Shown piece after piece: positions 28,109 through 36,785 of a stretch of 64,000 nt of DNA. The notes below the pieces were generated by a model, which had not been told where the DNA came from, ran no database searches, and saw only the letters and a list, made by a program, of their open reading frames with translations. Location of the stretch: contig NZ_CP011514.1 of assembly GCF_001653795.1 (NCBI RefSeq), positions 4,770,727 to 4,834,726 on the forward strand, in the 5' to 3' direction. Positions within the stretch are counted from its first letter, which is position 1. Every line of letters begins with the position of its first letter. This DNA is from Mitsuaria sp. 7 (GTDB lineage Bacteria; Pseudomonadota; Gammaproteobacteria; Burkholderiales; Burkholderiaceae_C). The translations under genes were made by a program, and so were the position numbers.

Positions 28109-28675
28109 TTACGAGATCGTCTCGGTCAACCGAACGAAGCTCCCGTCCGAGAGTTGGAAGCGCACCCAGCGCATCCGGCTCGGCTGGATGGGCATGTCCT
28201 GCTCCACCGACGCGCCGGTGTCGAACTCGACCGCGCCAGGCGCCGGCTCGTACCAGCCGAGCGCGTCGAGCTGCGCCTCCTGCGCCACGATCTCCGGCGT
28301 CGCGTAGCACCACAGCGCGCGTCCGATCAACTCGGAGCGCGGCAGCCGGCAATGGTGTTCGCGACCGCGCGACATCGCCAGCAGGCGATGGCTCAGGTCG
28401 CAGATCAGGTGCACCGCGCCCGGCGCGCGCTCGACGAGGCGTCCCAGTTCGAAGTCGGCGGCGCTGTCCAGTCGCGCGGCCATCAGCCGACGCAGCGTCT
28501 GCTGCTCGTCCAGCGAGGGCGCGGCGAGGCCCGATTCCCACCGCGACACCGTCGTCTGCGACACGCCCAGTTCGGCGCCGACCGCGCCCTGTTTCAAGCG
28601 GCGCAGCGTGCGCCATTGACGCAGGCTGCGGCCGAGCTGGCGGGCATCGCAGGAGAGCAGCGGCGAATCGTTCAT
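28109..28675 (-). CDS. XRE-family transcriptional regulator with C-terminal sensor domain
   Basis: 188 residues. Residues ~12-68 form a lambda-repressor-type HTH (LGRSLRQWRTLRRLKQGAVG, GVSQTTVSRWESGLAAPS). The rest is a PAS-like or MmyB-like sensor region (LICDLSHRLLAMSRG, LIGRALWCYATPEIVAQE). It starts 92 bases from a divergent MFS transporter and is likely its regulator, inferred from orientation. The ligand is not evident. Confidence 0.85.
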   Translation of the reverse strand: MNDSPLLSCDARQLGRSLRQWRTLRRLKQGAVGAELGVSQTTVSRWESGLAAPSLDEQQTLRRLMAARLDSAADFELGRLVERAPGAVHLICDLSHRLLAMSRGREHHCRLPRSELIGRALWCYATPEIVAQEAQLDALGWYEPAPGAVEFDTGASVEQDMPIQPSRMRWVRFQLSDGSFVRLTETIS

Positions 28676-28767
28676 GACGGAAAGGCAGTCGGACGCAATG
28701 ACGCGGTTGAAGACGAAGACGAAGACGAGGGATCGATGATCAGGACAATCGGCACCGGAGGACCGAA

Positions 28768-29988
28768 GTGAGGATTCTGCTGTACTACCTCTGCGGCGTG
28801 TTTGCCGCGGCGCAATTGGGCAAGCTGGCGGCGCTGTCGCCGCCGATCGCGCGCGAGCTCCAGCTCGGGCTGGCGGCGATGGCCGCGTTGACCTCGCTGC
28901 TCGAAGTCTGCGGCGCTACGTTGGGCGGCGCGGCGGGCCGCTGGCTGCCGCGTCTCGGCCTGAAGCGCGCGCTGGCGGCGGCGGTGCTGGCGCTCGCCGT
29001 CGGCTCGGCCGCGGCGGGATTCGCCCAGGGCCTGGCCCTGCTCGCGCTGGCGCGGCTGATCGAGAGCCTGGGCTACCTCGCGATCGTCGTCGCCGCGCCC
29101 GTGCTGATCGCCCGCGCGGCCGAGGGTCGACGCCAGGCCGCCGCGATGGCGCTCTGGAGCACCTTCCTCCCGGTGGGCATGGCGATCGGCGCCTGGGCCT
29201 ATGCGCACGCGGCGGGCTGGGCCGGCTGGCGGCCCGCGCAGGCGCTGAGCGTCGTGGGCGGCGTGCTGTTGTGGATCGGGCTGTGGGCGATCCGCGTGGA
29301 CGACGACCCGCACGCCGTCGAATCCCGTCATCCACCGGGTGCGACCGGCGCGCTGCTCTGGGCACTGGTCGCCGCCTTCGGCGCGTACGCGATCGCGGAG
29401 GTGGGCCTGCTTGCGCTGCTGCCCAGCCTGCTCACGCAAGGCGGCATGCCCTTGAGCACCGCCGGGACCTGGACCGCCGCCGCCGCGCTGGCCAACGTGC
29501 CCGCCAGCGCGCTCGGCGCGTGGCTGCTGCGGCGGCACGGCGCGCTGTCGCGCGCGCTCGCCGTCGGCATGGCGATGTCGCTGGGCGTGTCGGGGCTGCT
29601 CTATCTCGGCGTGATGCGCGACGGCGGCGACGCCACGTGGCAGGCGGCGCTGGCCATCAGCATCAACGCCGCATCGGGCGTATTCCCGAGCCTGGTCTTC
29701 GCGCTGCTGCCGCTGGCCGCGCGGACGCCCGAGCGCCTGTCGCTCGCCAGCGGACGGCTCACGCAGTTCGGCGCTTCTGGCGCGTTGCTCGGGCCGCCGC
29801 TGATGGGCACCGTCGTCGAACACTGGGGATGGAGCGCCGCGGGCGGACTGTCGCTCGCGCTGTCGGCGCTCGCGATCCCGCTGGCGCTCTTCGCCTGGCG
29901 GCGGCTTGCTCAGTCGTCGGACGAGAACCCGGACGCCGCCACGATCGGTCCCCACTGCGCACGTTCGGCGGCCAGCCGGCGCGCGTAG
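28768..29988 (+). CDS. MFS transporter (CynX/YbfB-like)
   Basis: 406 residues with about 12 membrane helices from the N-terminus (ILLYYLCGVFAAAQLGKLAAL). The start is GTG 28768, preceded by GGAGG at a good distance. The Arg-rich loop after helix 2-3 (GRWLPRLGLKRALAAAVLAL) and WSTFLPVGMAIGAW are MFS-like. Substrate unknown. It is divergent from the XRE regulator. Its last ~26 codons overlap the 3' end of the convergent Bug gene by 79 bases, encoding a hydrophilic tail that may be dispensable. Confidence 0.88.
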   Translation: MRILLYYLCGVFAAAQLGKLAALSPPIARELQLGLAAMAALTSLLEVCGATLGGAAGRWLPRLGLKRALAAAVLALAVGSAAAGFAQGLALLALARLIESLGYLAIVVAAPVLIARAAEGRRQAAAMALWSTFLPVGMAIGAWAYAHAAGWAGWRPAQALSVVGGVLLWIGLWAIRVDDDPHAVESRHPPGATGALLWALVAAFGAYAIAEVGLLALLPSLLTQGGMPLSTAGTWTAAAALANVPASALGAWLLRRHGALSRALAVGMAMSLGVSGLLYLGVMRDGGDATWQAALAISINAASGVFPSLVFALLPLAARTPERLSLASGRLTQFGASGALLGPPLMGTVVEHWGWSAAGGLSLALSALAIPLALFAWRRLAQSSDENPDAATIGPHCARSAASRRA

Positions 29989-30905
29989 TCGGCCGGCTGC
30001 ATCGCCAGCGGTTCGCAGCCGAGCTTGGCCAGGCCTTCGACCACCTGCTTCTCGCGCAACGCGACGCGGACCAGGTCGAAGACCTTGTCGACGACCGCGG
30101 CCGGTGTCTTCGGCGGCAGGAACAGGCCGTAGGTCTCGACGCCGATGATGCCCTTGAAGCCCTGCTCGCCGAAGGTGGGCACCTCCGGCGCGAAGCGCGA
30201 GCGCTCGTGGTCGGTGACGCCGAGGATGCGGATGCGACCGCCCGCGACGTAGGGCAGCAGGTCGCCCAGCAGGAAGCAGCCCGACGCGATCTGCCCGCCC
30301 ATCAGGTCCTGCAGCCCGGGCGCGGCGCCGCGGTACGGCACATGCGTCAACGCGATGCCGGCGGCGCGCTTGAACTGGTCGCCGAGGAAGTGCGGCATCG
30401 CGCCTGCCGCGGGCGAGGCGTAGGACGACTGCTCCGGATGCGCCTTGGCCCAGGCGGCGAAGTCGCCCATCGTCTTCACCGTCGCCGGCACCATCGGCCC
30501 GACGCCGAAACCGCAGGTCGCGTTGGCCATCGGCGAGACCGCGATCGCGTCGGTCTCCGGCTTGTAGGCCAGCTTGCGGTAGACATGCGGATAGATCGTG
30601 AACATCGACGACGGACTCACCAGCAGCGTGCCGCCGTCGGGCGGCGCATCGCGCAGCGCGGTCACCGCCAGGCGGCCGCCAGCGCCGACGCGCTGCTCGA
30701 CCAGCACGTTGTCGGCGAGACGTCCGCGCCAGGCTTCGGCGAGGCGCCGCGCGCTGACGTCCACCGAGCCGCCGGCCGGGAAGCCGACGAGGATGCGCGG
30801 CATCGCCGCGGTCTGCGCGCGCAGGGGTCCGGCCAGGCCGGCCAGGGCGGCGCCGACCAGCAGGCCGGCGTCGCGGCGGGTGAGCTTCCGATCGAGGTCG
30901 TTCAT
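29910..30905 (-). CDS. Bug-family (TTT) substrate-binding protein
   Basis: 331 residues with a twin-Arg-like N-terminus (RKLTRRDAGLLVGAALAGLAG) and a cleavable-signal region, suggesting export by Tat. The body matches Bug/TctC periplasmic binding proteins: PRILVGFPAGGSVDVSARRLAEAW near residue 40 and GAAPGLQDLMGGQI near 196, with late DERSRFAPEVPTFGE. Such proteins bind carboxylates such as tricarboxylates or aromatic acids, often without an adjacent transporter. It shares an ATGA overlap with the upstream MarR gene and 79 bases with the convergent MFS gene. Confidence 0.88.
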   Translation of the reverse strand: MNDLDRKLTRRDAGLLVGAALAGLAGPLRAQTAAMPRILVGFPAGGSVDVSARRLAEAWRGRLADNVLVEQRVGAGGRLAVTALRDAPPDGGTLLVSPSSMFTIYPHVYRKLAYKPETDAIAVSPMANATCGFGVGPMVPATVKTMGDFAAWAKAHPEQSSYASPAAGAMPHFLGDQFKRAAGIALTHVPYRGAAPGLQDLMGGQIASGCFLLGDLLPYVAGGRIRILGVTDHERSRFAPEVPTFGEQGFKGIIGVETYGLFLPPKTPAAVVDKVFDLVRVALREKQVVEGLAKLGCEPLAMQPADYARRLAAERAQWGPIVAASGFSSDD

Positions 30906-31423
30906 CGCTTGTCTCCGTCGTTGTTGTCTGTCGTGGCGATTTCCGCCAGGCGCTCCAGGTCCGCCTTCAGTCGCACGGCGCGATCGCCGAGGGCGCTCAT
31001 CAGGCGCTCGTCGTGCGTGCGCACGCGGCGCTCCAGCGTCGTGAGCTGGCGCTTGCCCGCCGTCGTGAGGAACAGGCCCCAGCGCCGCGCGTCCTCGGCG
31101 TCGTCGCGGCGCTCCACCCAGCCGCGGCCGGTGAGCCAGTCGGTCAGGCGCAAGGCGCCGCTGCGATGCAGGCCCATCGCTTGCGCGAGCAGTCCCTGCC
31201 GCATGCCCGGATTGCGTCCGACGAGCACCAGCGCCGCGAAACGCTGCGGGCTGACGTCGAGCTCCGCGGTCGCGCGGTAGAAGTCCAGGTAGAGCGCGTT
31301 CTGGGCGCGCCGCAGCGCGTAGCCGAGCAGATCGTCCAGGATGCCGTAGTCCAGGCCGGGGACGGGCAGCAGCGGCGCCTCGGGCGGTTCCGCGACGGGG
31401 TTCGACGACTTGGTCCGGCTCAT
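30902..31423 (-). CDS. MarR-family transcriptional regulator
   Basis: 173 residues from ATG 31423 (MSRTKSSNPVAEPP). The frame is open to 31456 but that would pass the likely promoter. The winged-helix core runs from LGYALRRAQNALYLDFYR through PQRFAALVLVGRNPGMRQGLLAQAMGLHRSGALRLTDWL to the wing AEDARRWGLFLT. The start of the Bug gene overlaps its stop. It is divergent from an FAD monooxygenase, and MarR proteins of this group usually repress aromatic-acid catabolism, so it probably controls both directions. Confidence 0.88.
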   Translation of the reverse strand: MSRTKSSNPVAEPPEAPLLPVPGLDYGILDDLLGYALRRAQNALYLDFYRATAELDVSPQRFAALVLVGRNPGMRQGLLAQAMGLHRSGALRLTDWLTGRGWVERRDDAEDARRWGLFLTTAGKRQLTTLERRVRTHDERLMSALGDRAVRLKADLERLAEIATTDNNDGDKR

Positions 31424-31519
31424 GCGGATCAGCTTAGGTACTGTTGCATAGAGCAACTATCTCGCTTACCCTGACTTGATCGGTTCCCCATCGACATCCC
31501 ACGACGCCTGGAGACTCCC

Positions 31520-32806
31520 ATGGCCCTCGACATCCTGATCGCCGGCGGCGGCATCGGCGGACTGACCGCGGCGCTGGCGCTGCAGCGCGACGGTCACCGC
31601 GTGACCGTCTGCGAAGCCACCGCGGAACTCAAGCCGCTGGGCGTGGGCATCAACCTGCTGCCGCACGCGGTGGCGGTGCTCGACGGGCTCGGGCTGATGC
31701 CGGCGCTGCAGGCGATGGCGGTGCCGACCTCGGCGCTGATCTTCGCCAACCGGCACGGGCAGACGATCTACGAGGACCGGCGCGGACTGGCCGGCGGCTA
31801 CAGCCACCCGCAGTTCAGCGTGCATCGCGGCGAACTGCAGCTGATGCTGTGGCGCGTGGCGGTGGAACGGCTTGGCGCGGAACATGTCCTCAGCGGCTGG
31901 CGCACCACCGGCGCGCGGACCGAGGGCGACGGCGTGGTCGTGCACGGGACGGACGCCAACGGCGCCCCGGTCGAACGGCGCGCCGATCTGCTGATCGCCG
32001 CGGACGGCATCCATTCGGCGATCCGCCGCCAGTTCCATCCCGACGAGGGCGCCCCCCGCTGGAACGGGATGATGATGTGGCGCGGCACCTCGCTCGCGAA
32101 GCCGTTCCTGGACGGACGAACGATGGTGCAGGCGGGCCACCGCCGCGCGAAGTTCGTCGTCTATCCGATCGCACCGCCGGGACCGGACGGGCTGCAATTG
32201 ATCAACTGGATCTGCGACCGGCGTCTGCGCGAGGACGGTCTCGGCGGCGGCCTGACCGCGCCCGGTCGCGAGGACTGGAACAAGCCCGGCTCGATCGCCG
32301 ACCTGCTGCCGACCTTCGGCGGCTGGCGCTTCCCGTGGCTCGACGTGCCCGGCGTGATCGCGAGCGCGACGCAGTTGCTGGAGTGGCCGATGGTCGACCG
32401 GGATCCGCTGCCGCGCTGGCGGCACGGCCGCATCACGCTGCTGGGCGACGCGGCGCATCCGATGTACCCGATCGGCTCGAACGGCGCGACGCAGGCGATC
32501 GTCGACGCCGAGGCGATCGCGCGGGCGCTGCGCGAGGAACGGCGCGTGGAGACGGCCCTCGACAGTTACGAAGCCGAGCGCCGGCCGATGTGCGCGCGCA
32601 TCGTCGAACTGAACCGGCAGGAGGGGCTGGACTACATCCTCGACATGGTCGAGGAACGCGCGCCGGACGGCTTCGACCGGCTGGAGGACGTGATCGATCC
32701 GGCGGAGGTGGATGCGTTCGTCAAGCGCTACAAGGCGGCGGCGGGGCATCGGCAGACGGCGTTGGCGGACACGCCGGCAGGTGCGTCCGCGGCGTCCGCG
32801 CCGTAG
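31520..32806 (+). CDS. FAD-dependent monooxygenase (UbiH/salicylate hydroxylase-like)
   Basis: 428 residues. The N-terminal dinucleotide fold ILIAGGGIGGLTAALALQRDG (GxGxxG) binds FAD ADP; LLIAADGIHSAIRR near 155 and LLGDAAHPMYPIGSNGATQAI near 310 are the DG and GD motifs of class A flavin monooxygenases. The substrate is probably an aromatic acid, as suggested by the divergent MarR regulator and Bug protein. The C-terminal helix is charged. The start follows a ribosome site GGAG 8 bases upstream. Confidence 0.9.
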   Translation: MALDILIAGGGIGGLTAALALQRDGHRVTVCEATAELKPLGVGINLLPHAVAVLDGLGLMPALQAMAVPTSALIFANRHGQTIYEDRRGLAGGYSHPQFSVHRGELQLMLWRVAVERLGAEHVLSGWRTTGARTEGDGVVVHGTDANGAPVERRADLLIAADGIHSAIRRQFHPDEGAPRWNGMMMWRGTSLAKPFLDGRTMVQAGHRRAKFVVYPIAPPGPDGLQLINWICDRRLREDGLGGGLTAPGREDWNKPGSIADLLPTFGGWRFPWLDVPGVIASATQLLEWPMVDRDPLPRWRHGRITLLGDAAHPMYPIGSNGATQAIVDAEAIARALREERRVETALDSYEAERRPMCARIVELNRQEGLDYILDMVEERAPDGFDRLEDVIDPAEVDAFVKRYKAAAGHRQTALADTPAGASAASAP

Positions 32807-32811
32807 CATCC

Positions 32812-32840
32812 GGAACCGCCCTGCTCATCTCGGTCACCCA
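32812..32840 (+). promoter_or_regulatory. Weak HrpL-like box upstream of the double Uma2 gene
   Basis: GGAACC (32812-32817), 16 bases, TCACCCA (32834-32840) fits the classical hrp box better than the local consensus, but sits 113 bases before the ATG. Could be chance. Confidence 0.2.
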
Positions 32841-32953
32841 GTCTCCTTGGATCGGGGACCGCGCCTGGATTTCATGCTGATTGAGGTGAGAGACGTCAGG
32901 CGACAGTCTTCGAAGAATCACCACCTTCCCTCACGAAGTTGCAGGAGTGGTGA

Positions 32954-34042
32954 ATGTCCTCCTTGTTCAATGAGTTGCTGATGACCGCCGACCACTTCTT
33001 GCAGTGGCAAAACGATCAAGAGATCCTGCACGACCTCGTCGGCGGGAAGAAGTTTCCGCTGCCCGCTCGCGATCCCGCGTTCTTCCGGGTGCTGGTGAAC
33101 GTCACGATGGCGGTGAAGCGCCACCTCGGCGACAGCGAACTGGCGTCGTCCATCCGTGGACAAGCCGTCGTGGTCGACGACTACACCGTCATCCATCCCG
33201 ATGCGATCGTGGCGGCGCGCTTCGCGGCTCGCCCGGCACCGGTGCTCGTGTTCGAGTTGGTGGGCAGCGGGCCACGCGCCGCGGACATCGTGCGCCGCTC
33301 GGTCGCCGCCAGGCGGCTACCGACGGTACGTGAGCATGTCAGTGTCGACATGGCGGCGCGCGCCATCGAGGTCCGTCGCCGTGACGACGCCGGCCACTGG
33401 AAGACGCTCACCTTCAGCGAAGGCGAAATGGCCGAACTGGCGTCGATCGATCTCCGGCTCGACGTGGCGGCGGCGTTCAAGGGGCTGGACGCGCCGGACC
33501 CGAGGCTTTCCGGGCAGGAGTTCCTCGACTGGGACGCTGACGAAGACTGCAAGCACGAGTTCATCGACGGTCGGATCGTGTCGATGACCGGTGCCAAGTT
33601 CGGCCATGTGACGACCTGCATCAACCTCTCCACTGCGCTGAATATTCACCTGCTCAACACGCCATGTCGCGTTCTGATGGCCGATTTTCGTCTGCAAGGT
33701 GCCGGGCAGAACTATTACTTCCCCGATGTATCCGTCACCTGCGAACCCCTGACGGCGGACCACGTGGCGATGCAATCGCCGCTCTTGCTTATCGAGGTGC
33801 TTTCCAAATCGACTCGCGCGAAGGATCGCGGCGTGAAACGTGAGGAGTACCTCAGGATTCCATCGTTGCGGGAGTACGTGCTGGTGGACTGCGTGAAGCG
33901 TCGCATCGACATTCACCGCCGCGGTCCGGATGGCGCCTGGAGCCTGCACCAGTTCATCGCCGATGCGCCCCTTCGGCTGGAATCACTTGACCTGGAGATT
34001 CCTGCGGCCTTCGTGTTTGCCAATGTTCCGATGGCGGCTTGA
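32954..34042 (+). CDS. Tandem Uma2-domain protein
   Basis: 362 residues containing two Uma2 (DUF820, PD-(D/E)XK-like) domains. Residues ~205-360 are a complete domain: EFLDWDADEDCKHEFIDGRIV, FPDVSVTCEPL, LLLIEVLSKSTRAKDR, KREEYLRIPSLREYVLVD, where Asp, Glu and Lys form the putative nuclease site. Residues ~38-145 look like a second copy (AFFRVLVNVTMAVKRHLG, IHPDAIVAARF, APVLVFELVGSG, VREHVSVDMAARAIEVRRR), but the Lys/Tyr loop has decayed. Uma2 proteins are usually single-domain and their role is unsettled. Single gene between the monooxygenase and a phosphoesterase. Confidence 0.75.
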   Translation: MSSLFNELLMTADHFLQWQNDQEILHDLVGGKKFPLPARDPAFFRVLVNVTMAVKRHLGDSELASSIRGQAVVVDDYTVIHPDAIVAARFAARPAPVLVFELVGSGPRAADIVRRSVAARRLPTVREHVSVDMAARAIEVRRRDDAGHWKTLTFSEGEMAELASIDLRLDVAAAFKGLDAPDPRLSGQEFLDWDADEDCKHEFIDGRIVSMTGAKFGHVTTCINLSTALNIHLLNTPCRVLMADFRLQGAGQNYYFPDVSVTCEPLTADHVAMQSPLLLIEVLSKSTRAKDRGVKREEYLRIPSLREYVLVDCVKRRIDIHRRGPDGAWSLHQFIADAPLRLESLDLEIPAAFVFANVPMAA

Positions 34043-34115
34043 GCCGCTCGTTATCGCGACAGGTCAGGGATGTCCGTGAGGTTGATCAACGTAGACGCGG
34101 GCGTCATCGCCAGTC

Positions 34116-34859
34116 TCACTCGTCCGCCCACCCCGTCCTCAACCACCTCGCCCAGTCCTCCCGACCGTTCCGAGAAGCGAGGCTCGCCATCGCTTCGTGG
34201 TCGTAGGGCACGCTGATCGATTCGGTGCGCCAGCCCCGCGTGGTCCGCTCCACGATCGCGTAGCGCGCATCGGGCGAGCCGTTCTCGGCGACATAGCGGA
34301 TCGGATGATCGTCGTCCCAGGCCTGAAGGCCGACGCTGCCGGGATTGACCAGCCACTGGCCTCTCGCGCTGCGCAGCACGCGCGGGATGTGCGTGTGGCC
34401 GCAACAGACCAGCATCGAGGCTTGATCGCCGATGCGATCGGCGATCTCCGGCGCCGTCGCCATGCGCAGGCGCGGTCCGTCCTGCGTGTCGAGGAAGTAC
34501 TCGATGTCGCTGCGCGGCGTGCCGTGGCAAAGGAAGATTTCGTCGCTCAGCTGCATCGTCTTCGGCAGCGACCGGAGCCACACCAGTTCCACCTCGCCCA
34601 ATTGCTCACGCGCGAAGCGGTCGGACTCGCCGCCCGGCTTCTCCGCCGTGATCGCGAGCAGTTGACGTTCATGGTTCCCGGCGATCGTCGGCCAGTTCTG
34701 GGCCATCAGGTACTGCGCCGTCTCCAACGGCTGCAGCGGGCCGGACAGGATGTCGCCGAGGTTCACGATCTGGTCCACGCCCCGTCGCCGCGCATCGGCC
34801 ACGACGGCCTCCAGCGCCAGCAGGTTGCCGTGGATGTCCGACAGCAGGGCGATGCGCAT
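34116..34859 (-). CDS. Calcineurin-like metallophosphoesterase (YfcE-like)
   Basis: 247 residues. The metal-binding motifs of the fold are in order: SDIHGNL (DxH) near residue 7, NLGDILSG (GD) near 36, GNHERQ (GNH) near 61, then CCGHTHIPRV near 157. Proteins of this size are phosphodiesterases or phosphatases of uncertain substrate; the two-metal centre is intact. Downstream of fghA by 33 bases, on the same strand, possibly co-transcribed. Confidence 0.9.
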   Translation of the reverse strand: MRIALLSDIHGNLLALEAVVADARRRGVDQIVNLGDILSGPLQPLETAQYLMAQNWPTIAGNHERQLLAITAEKPGGESDRFAREQLGEVELVWLRSLPKTMQLSDEIFLCHGTPRSDIEYFLDTQDGPRLRMATAPEIADRIGDQASMLVCCGHTHIPRVLRSARGQWLVNPGSVGLQAWDDDHPIRYVAENGSPDARYAIVERTTRGWRTESISVPYDHEAMASLASRNGREDWARWLRTGWADE

Positions 34860-34892
34860 GGCGGCTTCGGAGGTGGCAGCGCGAACTGGCGT

Positions 34893-35753
34893 TCAGCCCG
34901 CCAGTTGCCGCGCGTGATGCGCCAGGTGATCGTCGATCACGCTCGCGATGAAGTAGTAGCCATGGTCGTAGCCCTCATGACGACGCAGCGTCAGCGGCTG
35001 CCCGATCGACGCGCACGCCGACTCCAGCGCTTCCGGGTACAGCTGCTCGACGAAGAACTTGTCCGCCAGGCCTTGGTCGACCAGGATGCCGTGCGGATAC
35101 GGCGCGCGCTTCTGCGCCTGGATCAGCGCGCTCGCGTCGTGCGCGGGCCAGGCATCGCGGTCCTCGCCAAGGTAGCCGGTGAAGGCCTTCACGCCCCAGG
35201 GGCAGCGGCTGGGCGCCGCGATCGGCGCGATCGCCGACACGGACGTGAACGCGCCCGGATGCCGCAGCGCCAGCGTCAACGCGCCATGGCCGCCCATCGA
35301 GTGGCCCGCGATGCCCGTCTTCGACGCGTCCAGTCCGAGCGCCTTCTGCACCTGCGGGATCAGTTCCCGCATCAGGTAGCTCTCCATGCGCCAGTGCGTC
35401 GCCCACGGCGCCTGCGTCGCATCGAGGTAGAAGCCCGCCGCGACGCCGAAGTCCCACGACGCCGTCGCGCCCGGCAGCGCGCTCACCGCGTCGCCGCGCG
35501 GACTCGTGTCCGGCATCAGCAGCGCCAGGCCCAGCTCCGCCGCCTTGCGCTGCGCGCCTGCCTTCATCGTGAAGGTCTCCTCGTTGCAGGTCAGCCCCGC
35601 GAGGAACACCAGCAAGCCCTTCACCGCCCGCGCGCCGCCCGGCGGCAGGTACAGCGCGAAGCGCATCGGCAGGCCGATCTCGGCCGAATCGTGGCGATGG
35701 AAACGCTGCACGCCGCCGAAGCTCGCGTGCTCGCTGATCAATTCGAATGTCAT
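34893..35753 (-). CDS. fghA: S-formylglutathione hydrolase
   Basis: 286 residues. Alpha/beta-hydrolase with the nucleophile elbow GHSMGGHGAL (Ser near 149), the acid Asp in a later strand, and His in a GYDHGYYFI context near 265. GLTCNEETFTMKAGAQRKA and MRFALYLPPGG are family signatures. It cleaves S-formylglutathione to formate and glutathione in formaldehyde detoxification. It lies 25 bases downstream of gshB, tying glutathione supply to its use. Confidence 0.96.
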   Translation of the reverse strand: MTFELISEHASFGGVQRFHRHDSAEIGLPMRFALYLPPGGARAVKGLLVFLAGLTCNEETFTMKAGAQRKAAELGLALLMPDTSPRGDAVSALPGATASWDFGVAAGFYLDATQAPWATHWRMESYLMRELIPQVQKALGLDASKTGIAGHSMGGHGALTLALRHPGAFTSVSAIAPIAAPSRCPWGVKAFTGYLGEDRDAWPAHDASALIQAQKRAPYPHGILVDQGLADKFFVEQLYPEALESACASIGQPLTLRRHEGYDHGYYFIASVIDDHLAHHARQLAG

Positions 35754-35778
35754 GTCGATGTCCCGGAACGGGCCGCGC

Positions 35779-36762
35779 TCAACGCGCCGCGGCCATCGCC
35801 GCTTCCAGCGCGTCGATGAACACGGCGCCGACGTCGAAGCCCGTCTGCTCCATGATTTCCTGGAAGCAGGTCGGGCTCGTGACGTTGAGCTCGGTCATCC
35901 GGTCGCCGATCACGTCCAGTCCCACCAGCAGCAGGCCGCGCGCCGCGAGGATCGGTCCGAGCGCTTCCGCGATGCGGCGGTCGTCGTCCGTCAGCGGTTG
36001 CGCGACGCCCTTCCCGCCCGCGGCCAGATTGCCGCGCACCTCGGTCCCCTGCGGGATCCGCGCCAGCGAGTACGGCACCGGCTTGCCGCCGATCAGCAGG
36101 ATGCGCTTGTCGCCCTTGACGATCTCCGGCACGAAGCGCTGCACCATCACCGACTGCGCGCCGTTCTTGTTCAGCGTCTCGATGATGCTGCCCAGGTTCA
36201 GCGCATCCGCCTTGACGCGGAAGATGCCCATGCCGCCCATGCCGTCCAGCGGCTTCAGGATGATGTCCTGATGATCCGCGTGGAAGGCGCGGATGGCCGC
36301 CGCCGAGCGCGTCACCAGCGTCGGCGCGATGAACTGCGGGAACTCCAGGATCGCGAGCTTCTCCGGATGGTCGCGCAGCGACGCGGCCTTGTTGAACACG
36401 CGCGCGCCTTCGCGCTCCGCCTGCTCCAGCAGATGCGTGGCGTAGAAGAACTCCGAATCGAAGGGCGGATCCTTGCGCATCAGCACCGCGTCGACGTCGG
36501 CCAGGGCCAGGTCTTGCGTCGCGGTCACGTCGTGCCACACGGCCAGCTTGGTGCCGGCCTGGCTGGCGACGGCCTCCGGCGTCAGCGTCAACCGCTGCGC
36601 CGCATGCGCCGTCACGCGTCCGCCGCTGACCCACAGCAGGTCCGGCACTTCGCAGACCCAGAGCTCGTGGCCGCGCCGGGCGGCCTCGCGCATCATCGCG
36701 AAGGTGGAGTCCTTGTAGGTGTTGAAGGTCGACAGCGGATCGGCGACGAACAGCAGTTTCAT
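35779..36762 (-). CDS. gshB: Glutathione synthetase
   Basis: 327 residues from ATG 36762 (MKLLFVADPLSTFNTYKDST). ATP-grasp features are ILKPLDGMGGMGIFRVK near 160, IVKGDKRILLIGGKPV, ARIPQGTEVRGNLAAGG, and GLDVIGDRMTELNVTSPTC near 280. It joins gamma-glutamylcysteine and glycine. The stop is 25 bases from fghA and the start 23 bases from benE. Typical length. Confidence 0.97.
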   Translation of the reverse strand: MKLLFVADPLSTFNTYKDSTFAMMREAARRGHELWVCEVPDLLWVSGGRVTAHAAQRLTLTPEAVASQAGTKLAVWHDVTATQDLALADVDAVLMRKDPPFDSEFFYATHLLEQAEREGARVFNKAASLRDHPEKLAILEFPQFIAPTLVTRSAAAIRAFHADHQDIILKPLDGMGGMGIFRVKADALNLGSIIETLNKNGAQSVMVQRFVPEIVKGDKRILLIGGKPVPYSLARIPQGTEVRGNLAAGGKGVAQPLTDDDRRIAEALGPILAARGLLLVGLDVIGDRMTELNVTSPTCFQEIMEQTGFDVGAVFIDALEAAMAAAR

Positions 36763-36785
36763 GGGCAAGGCTTTCAGCAAGGAAC

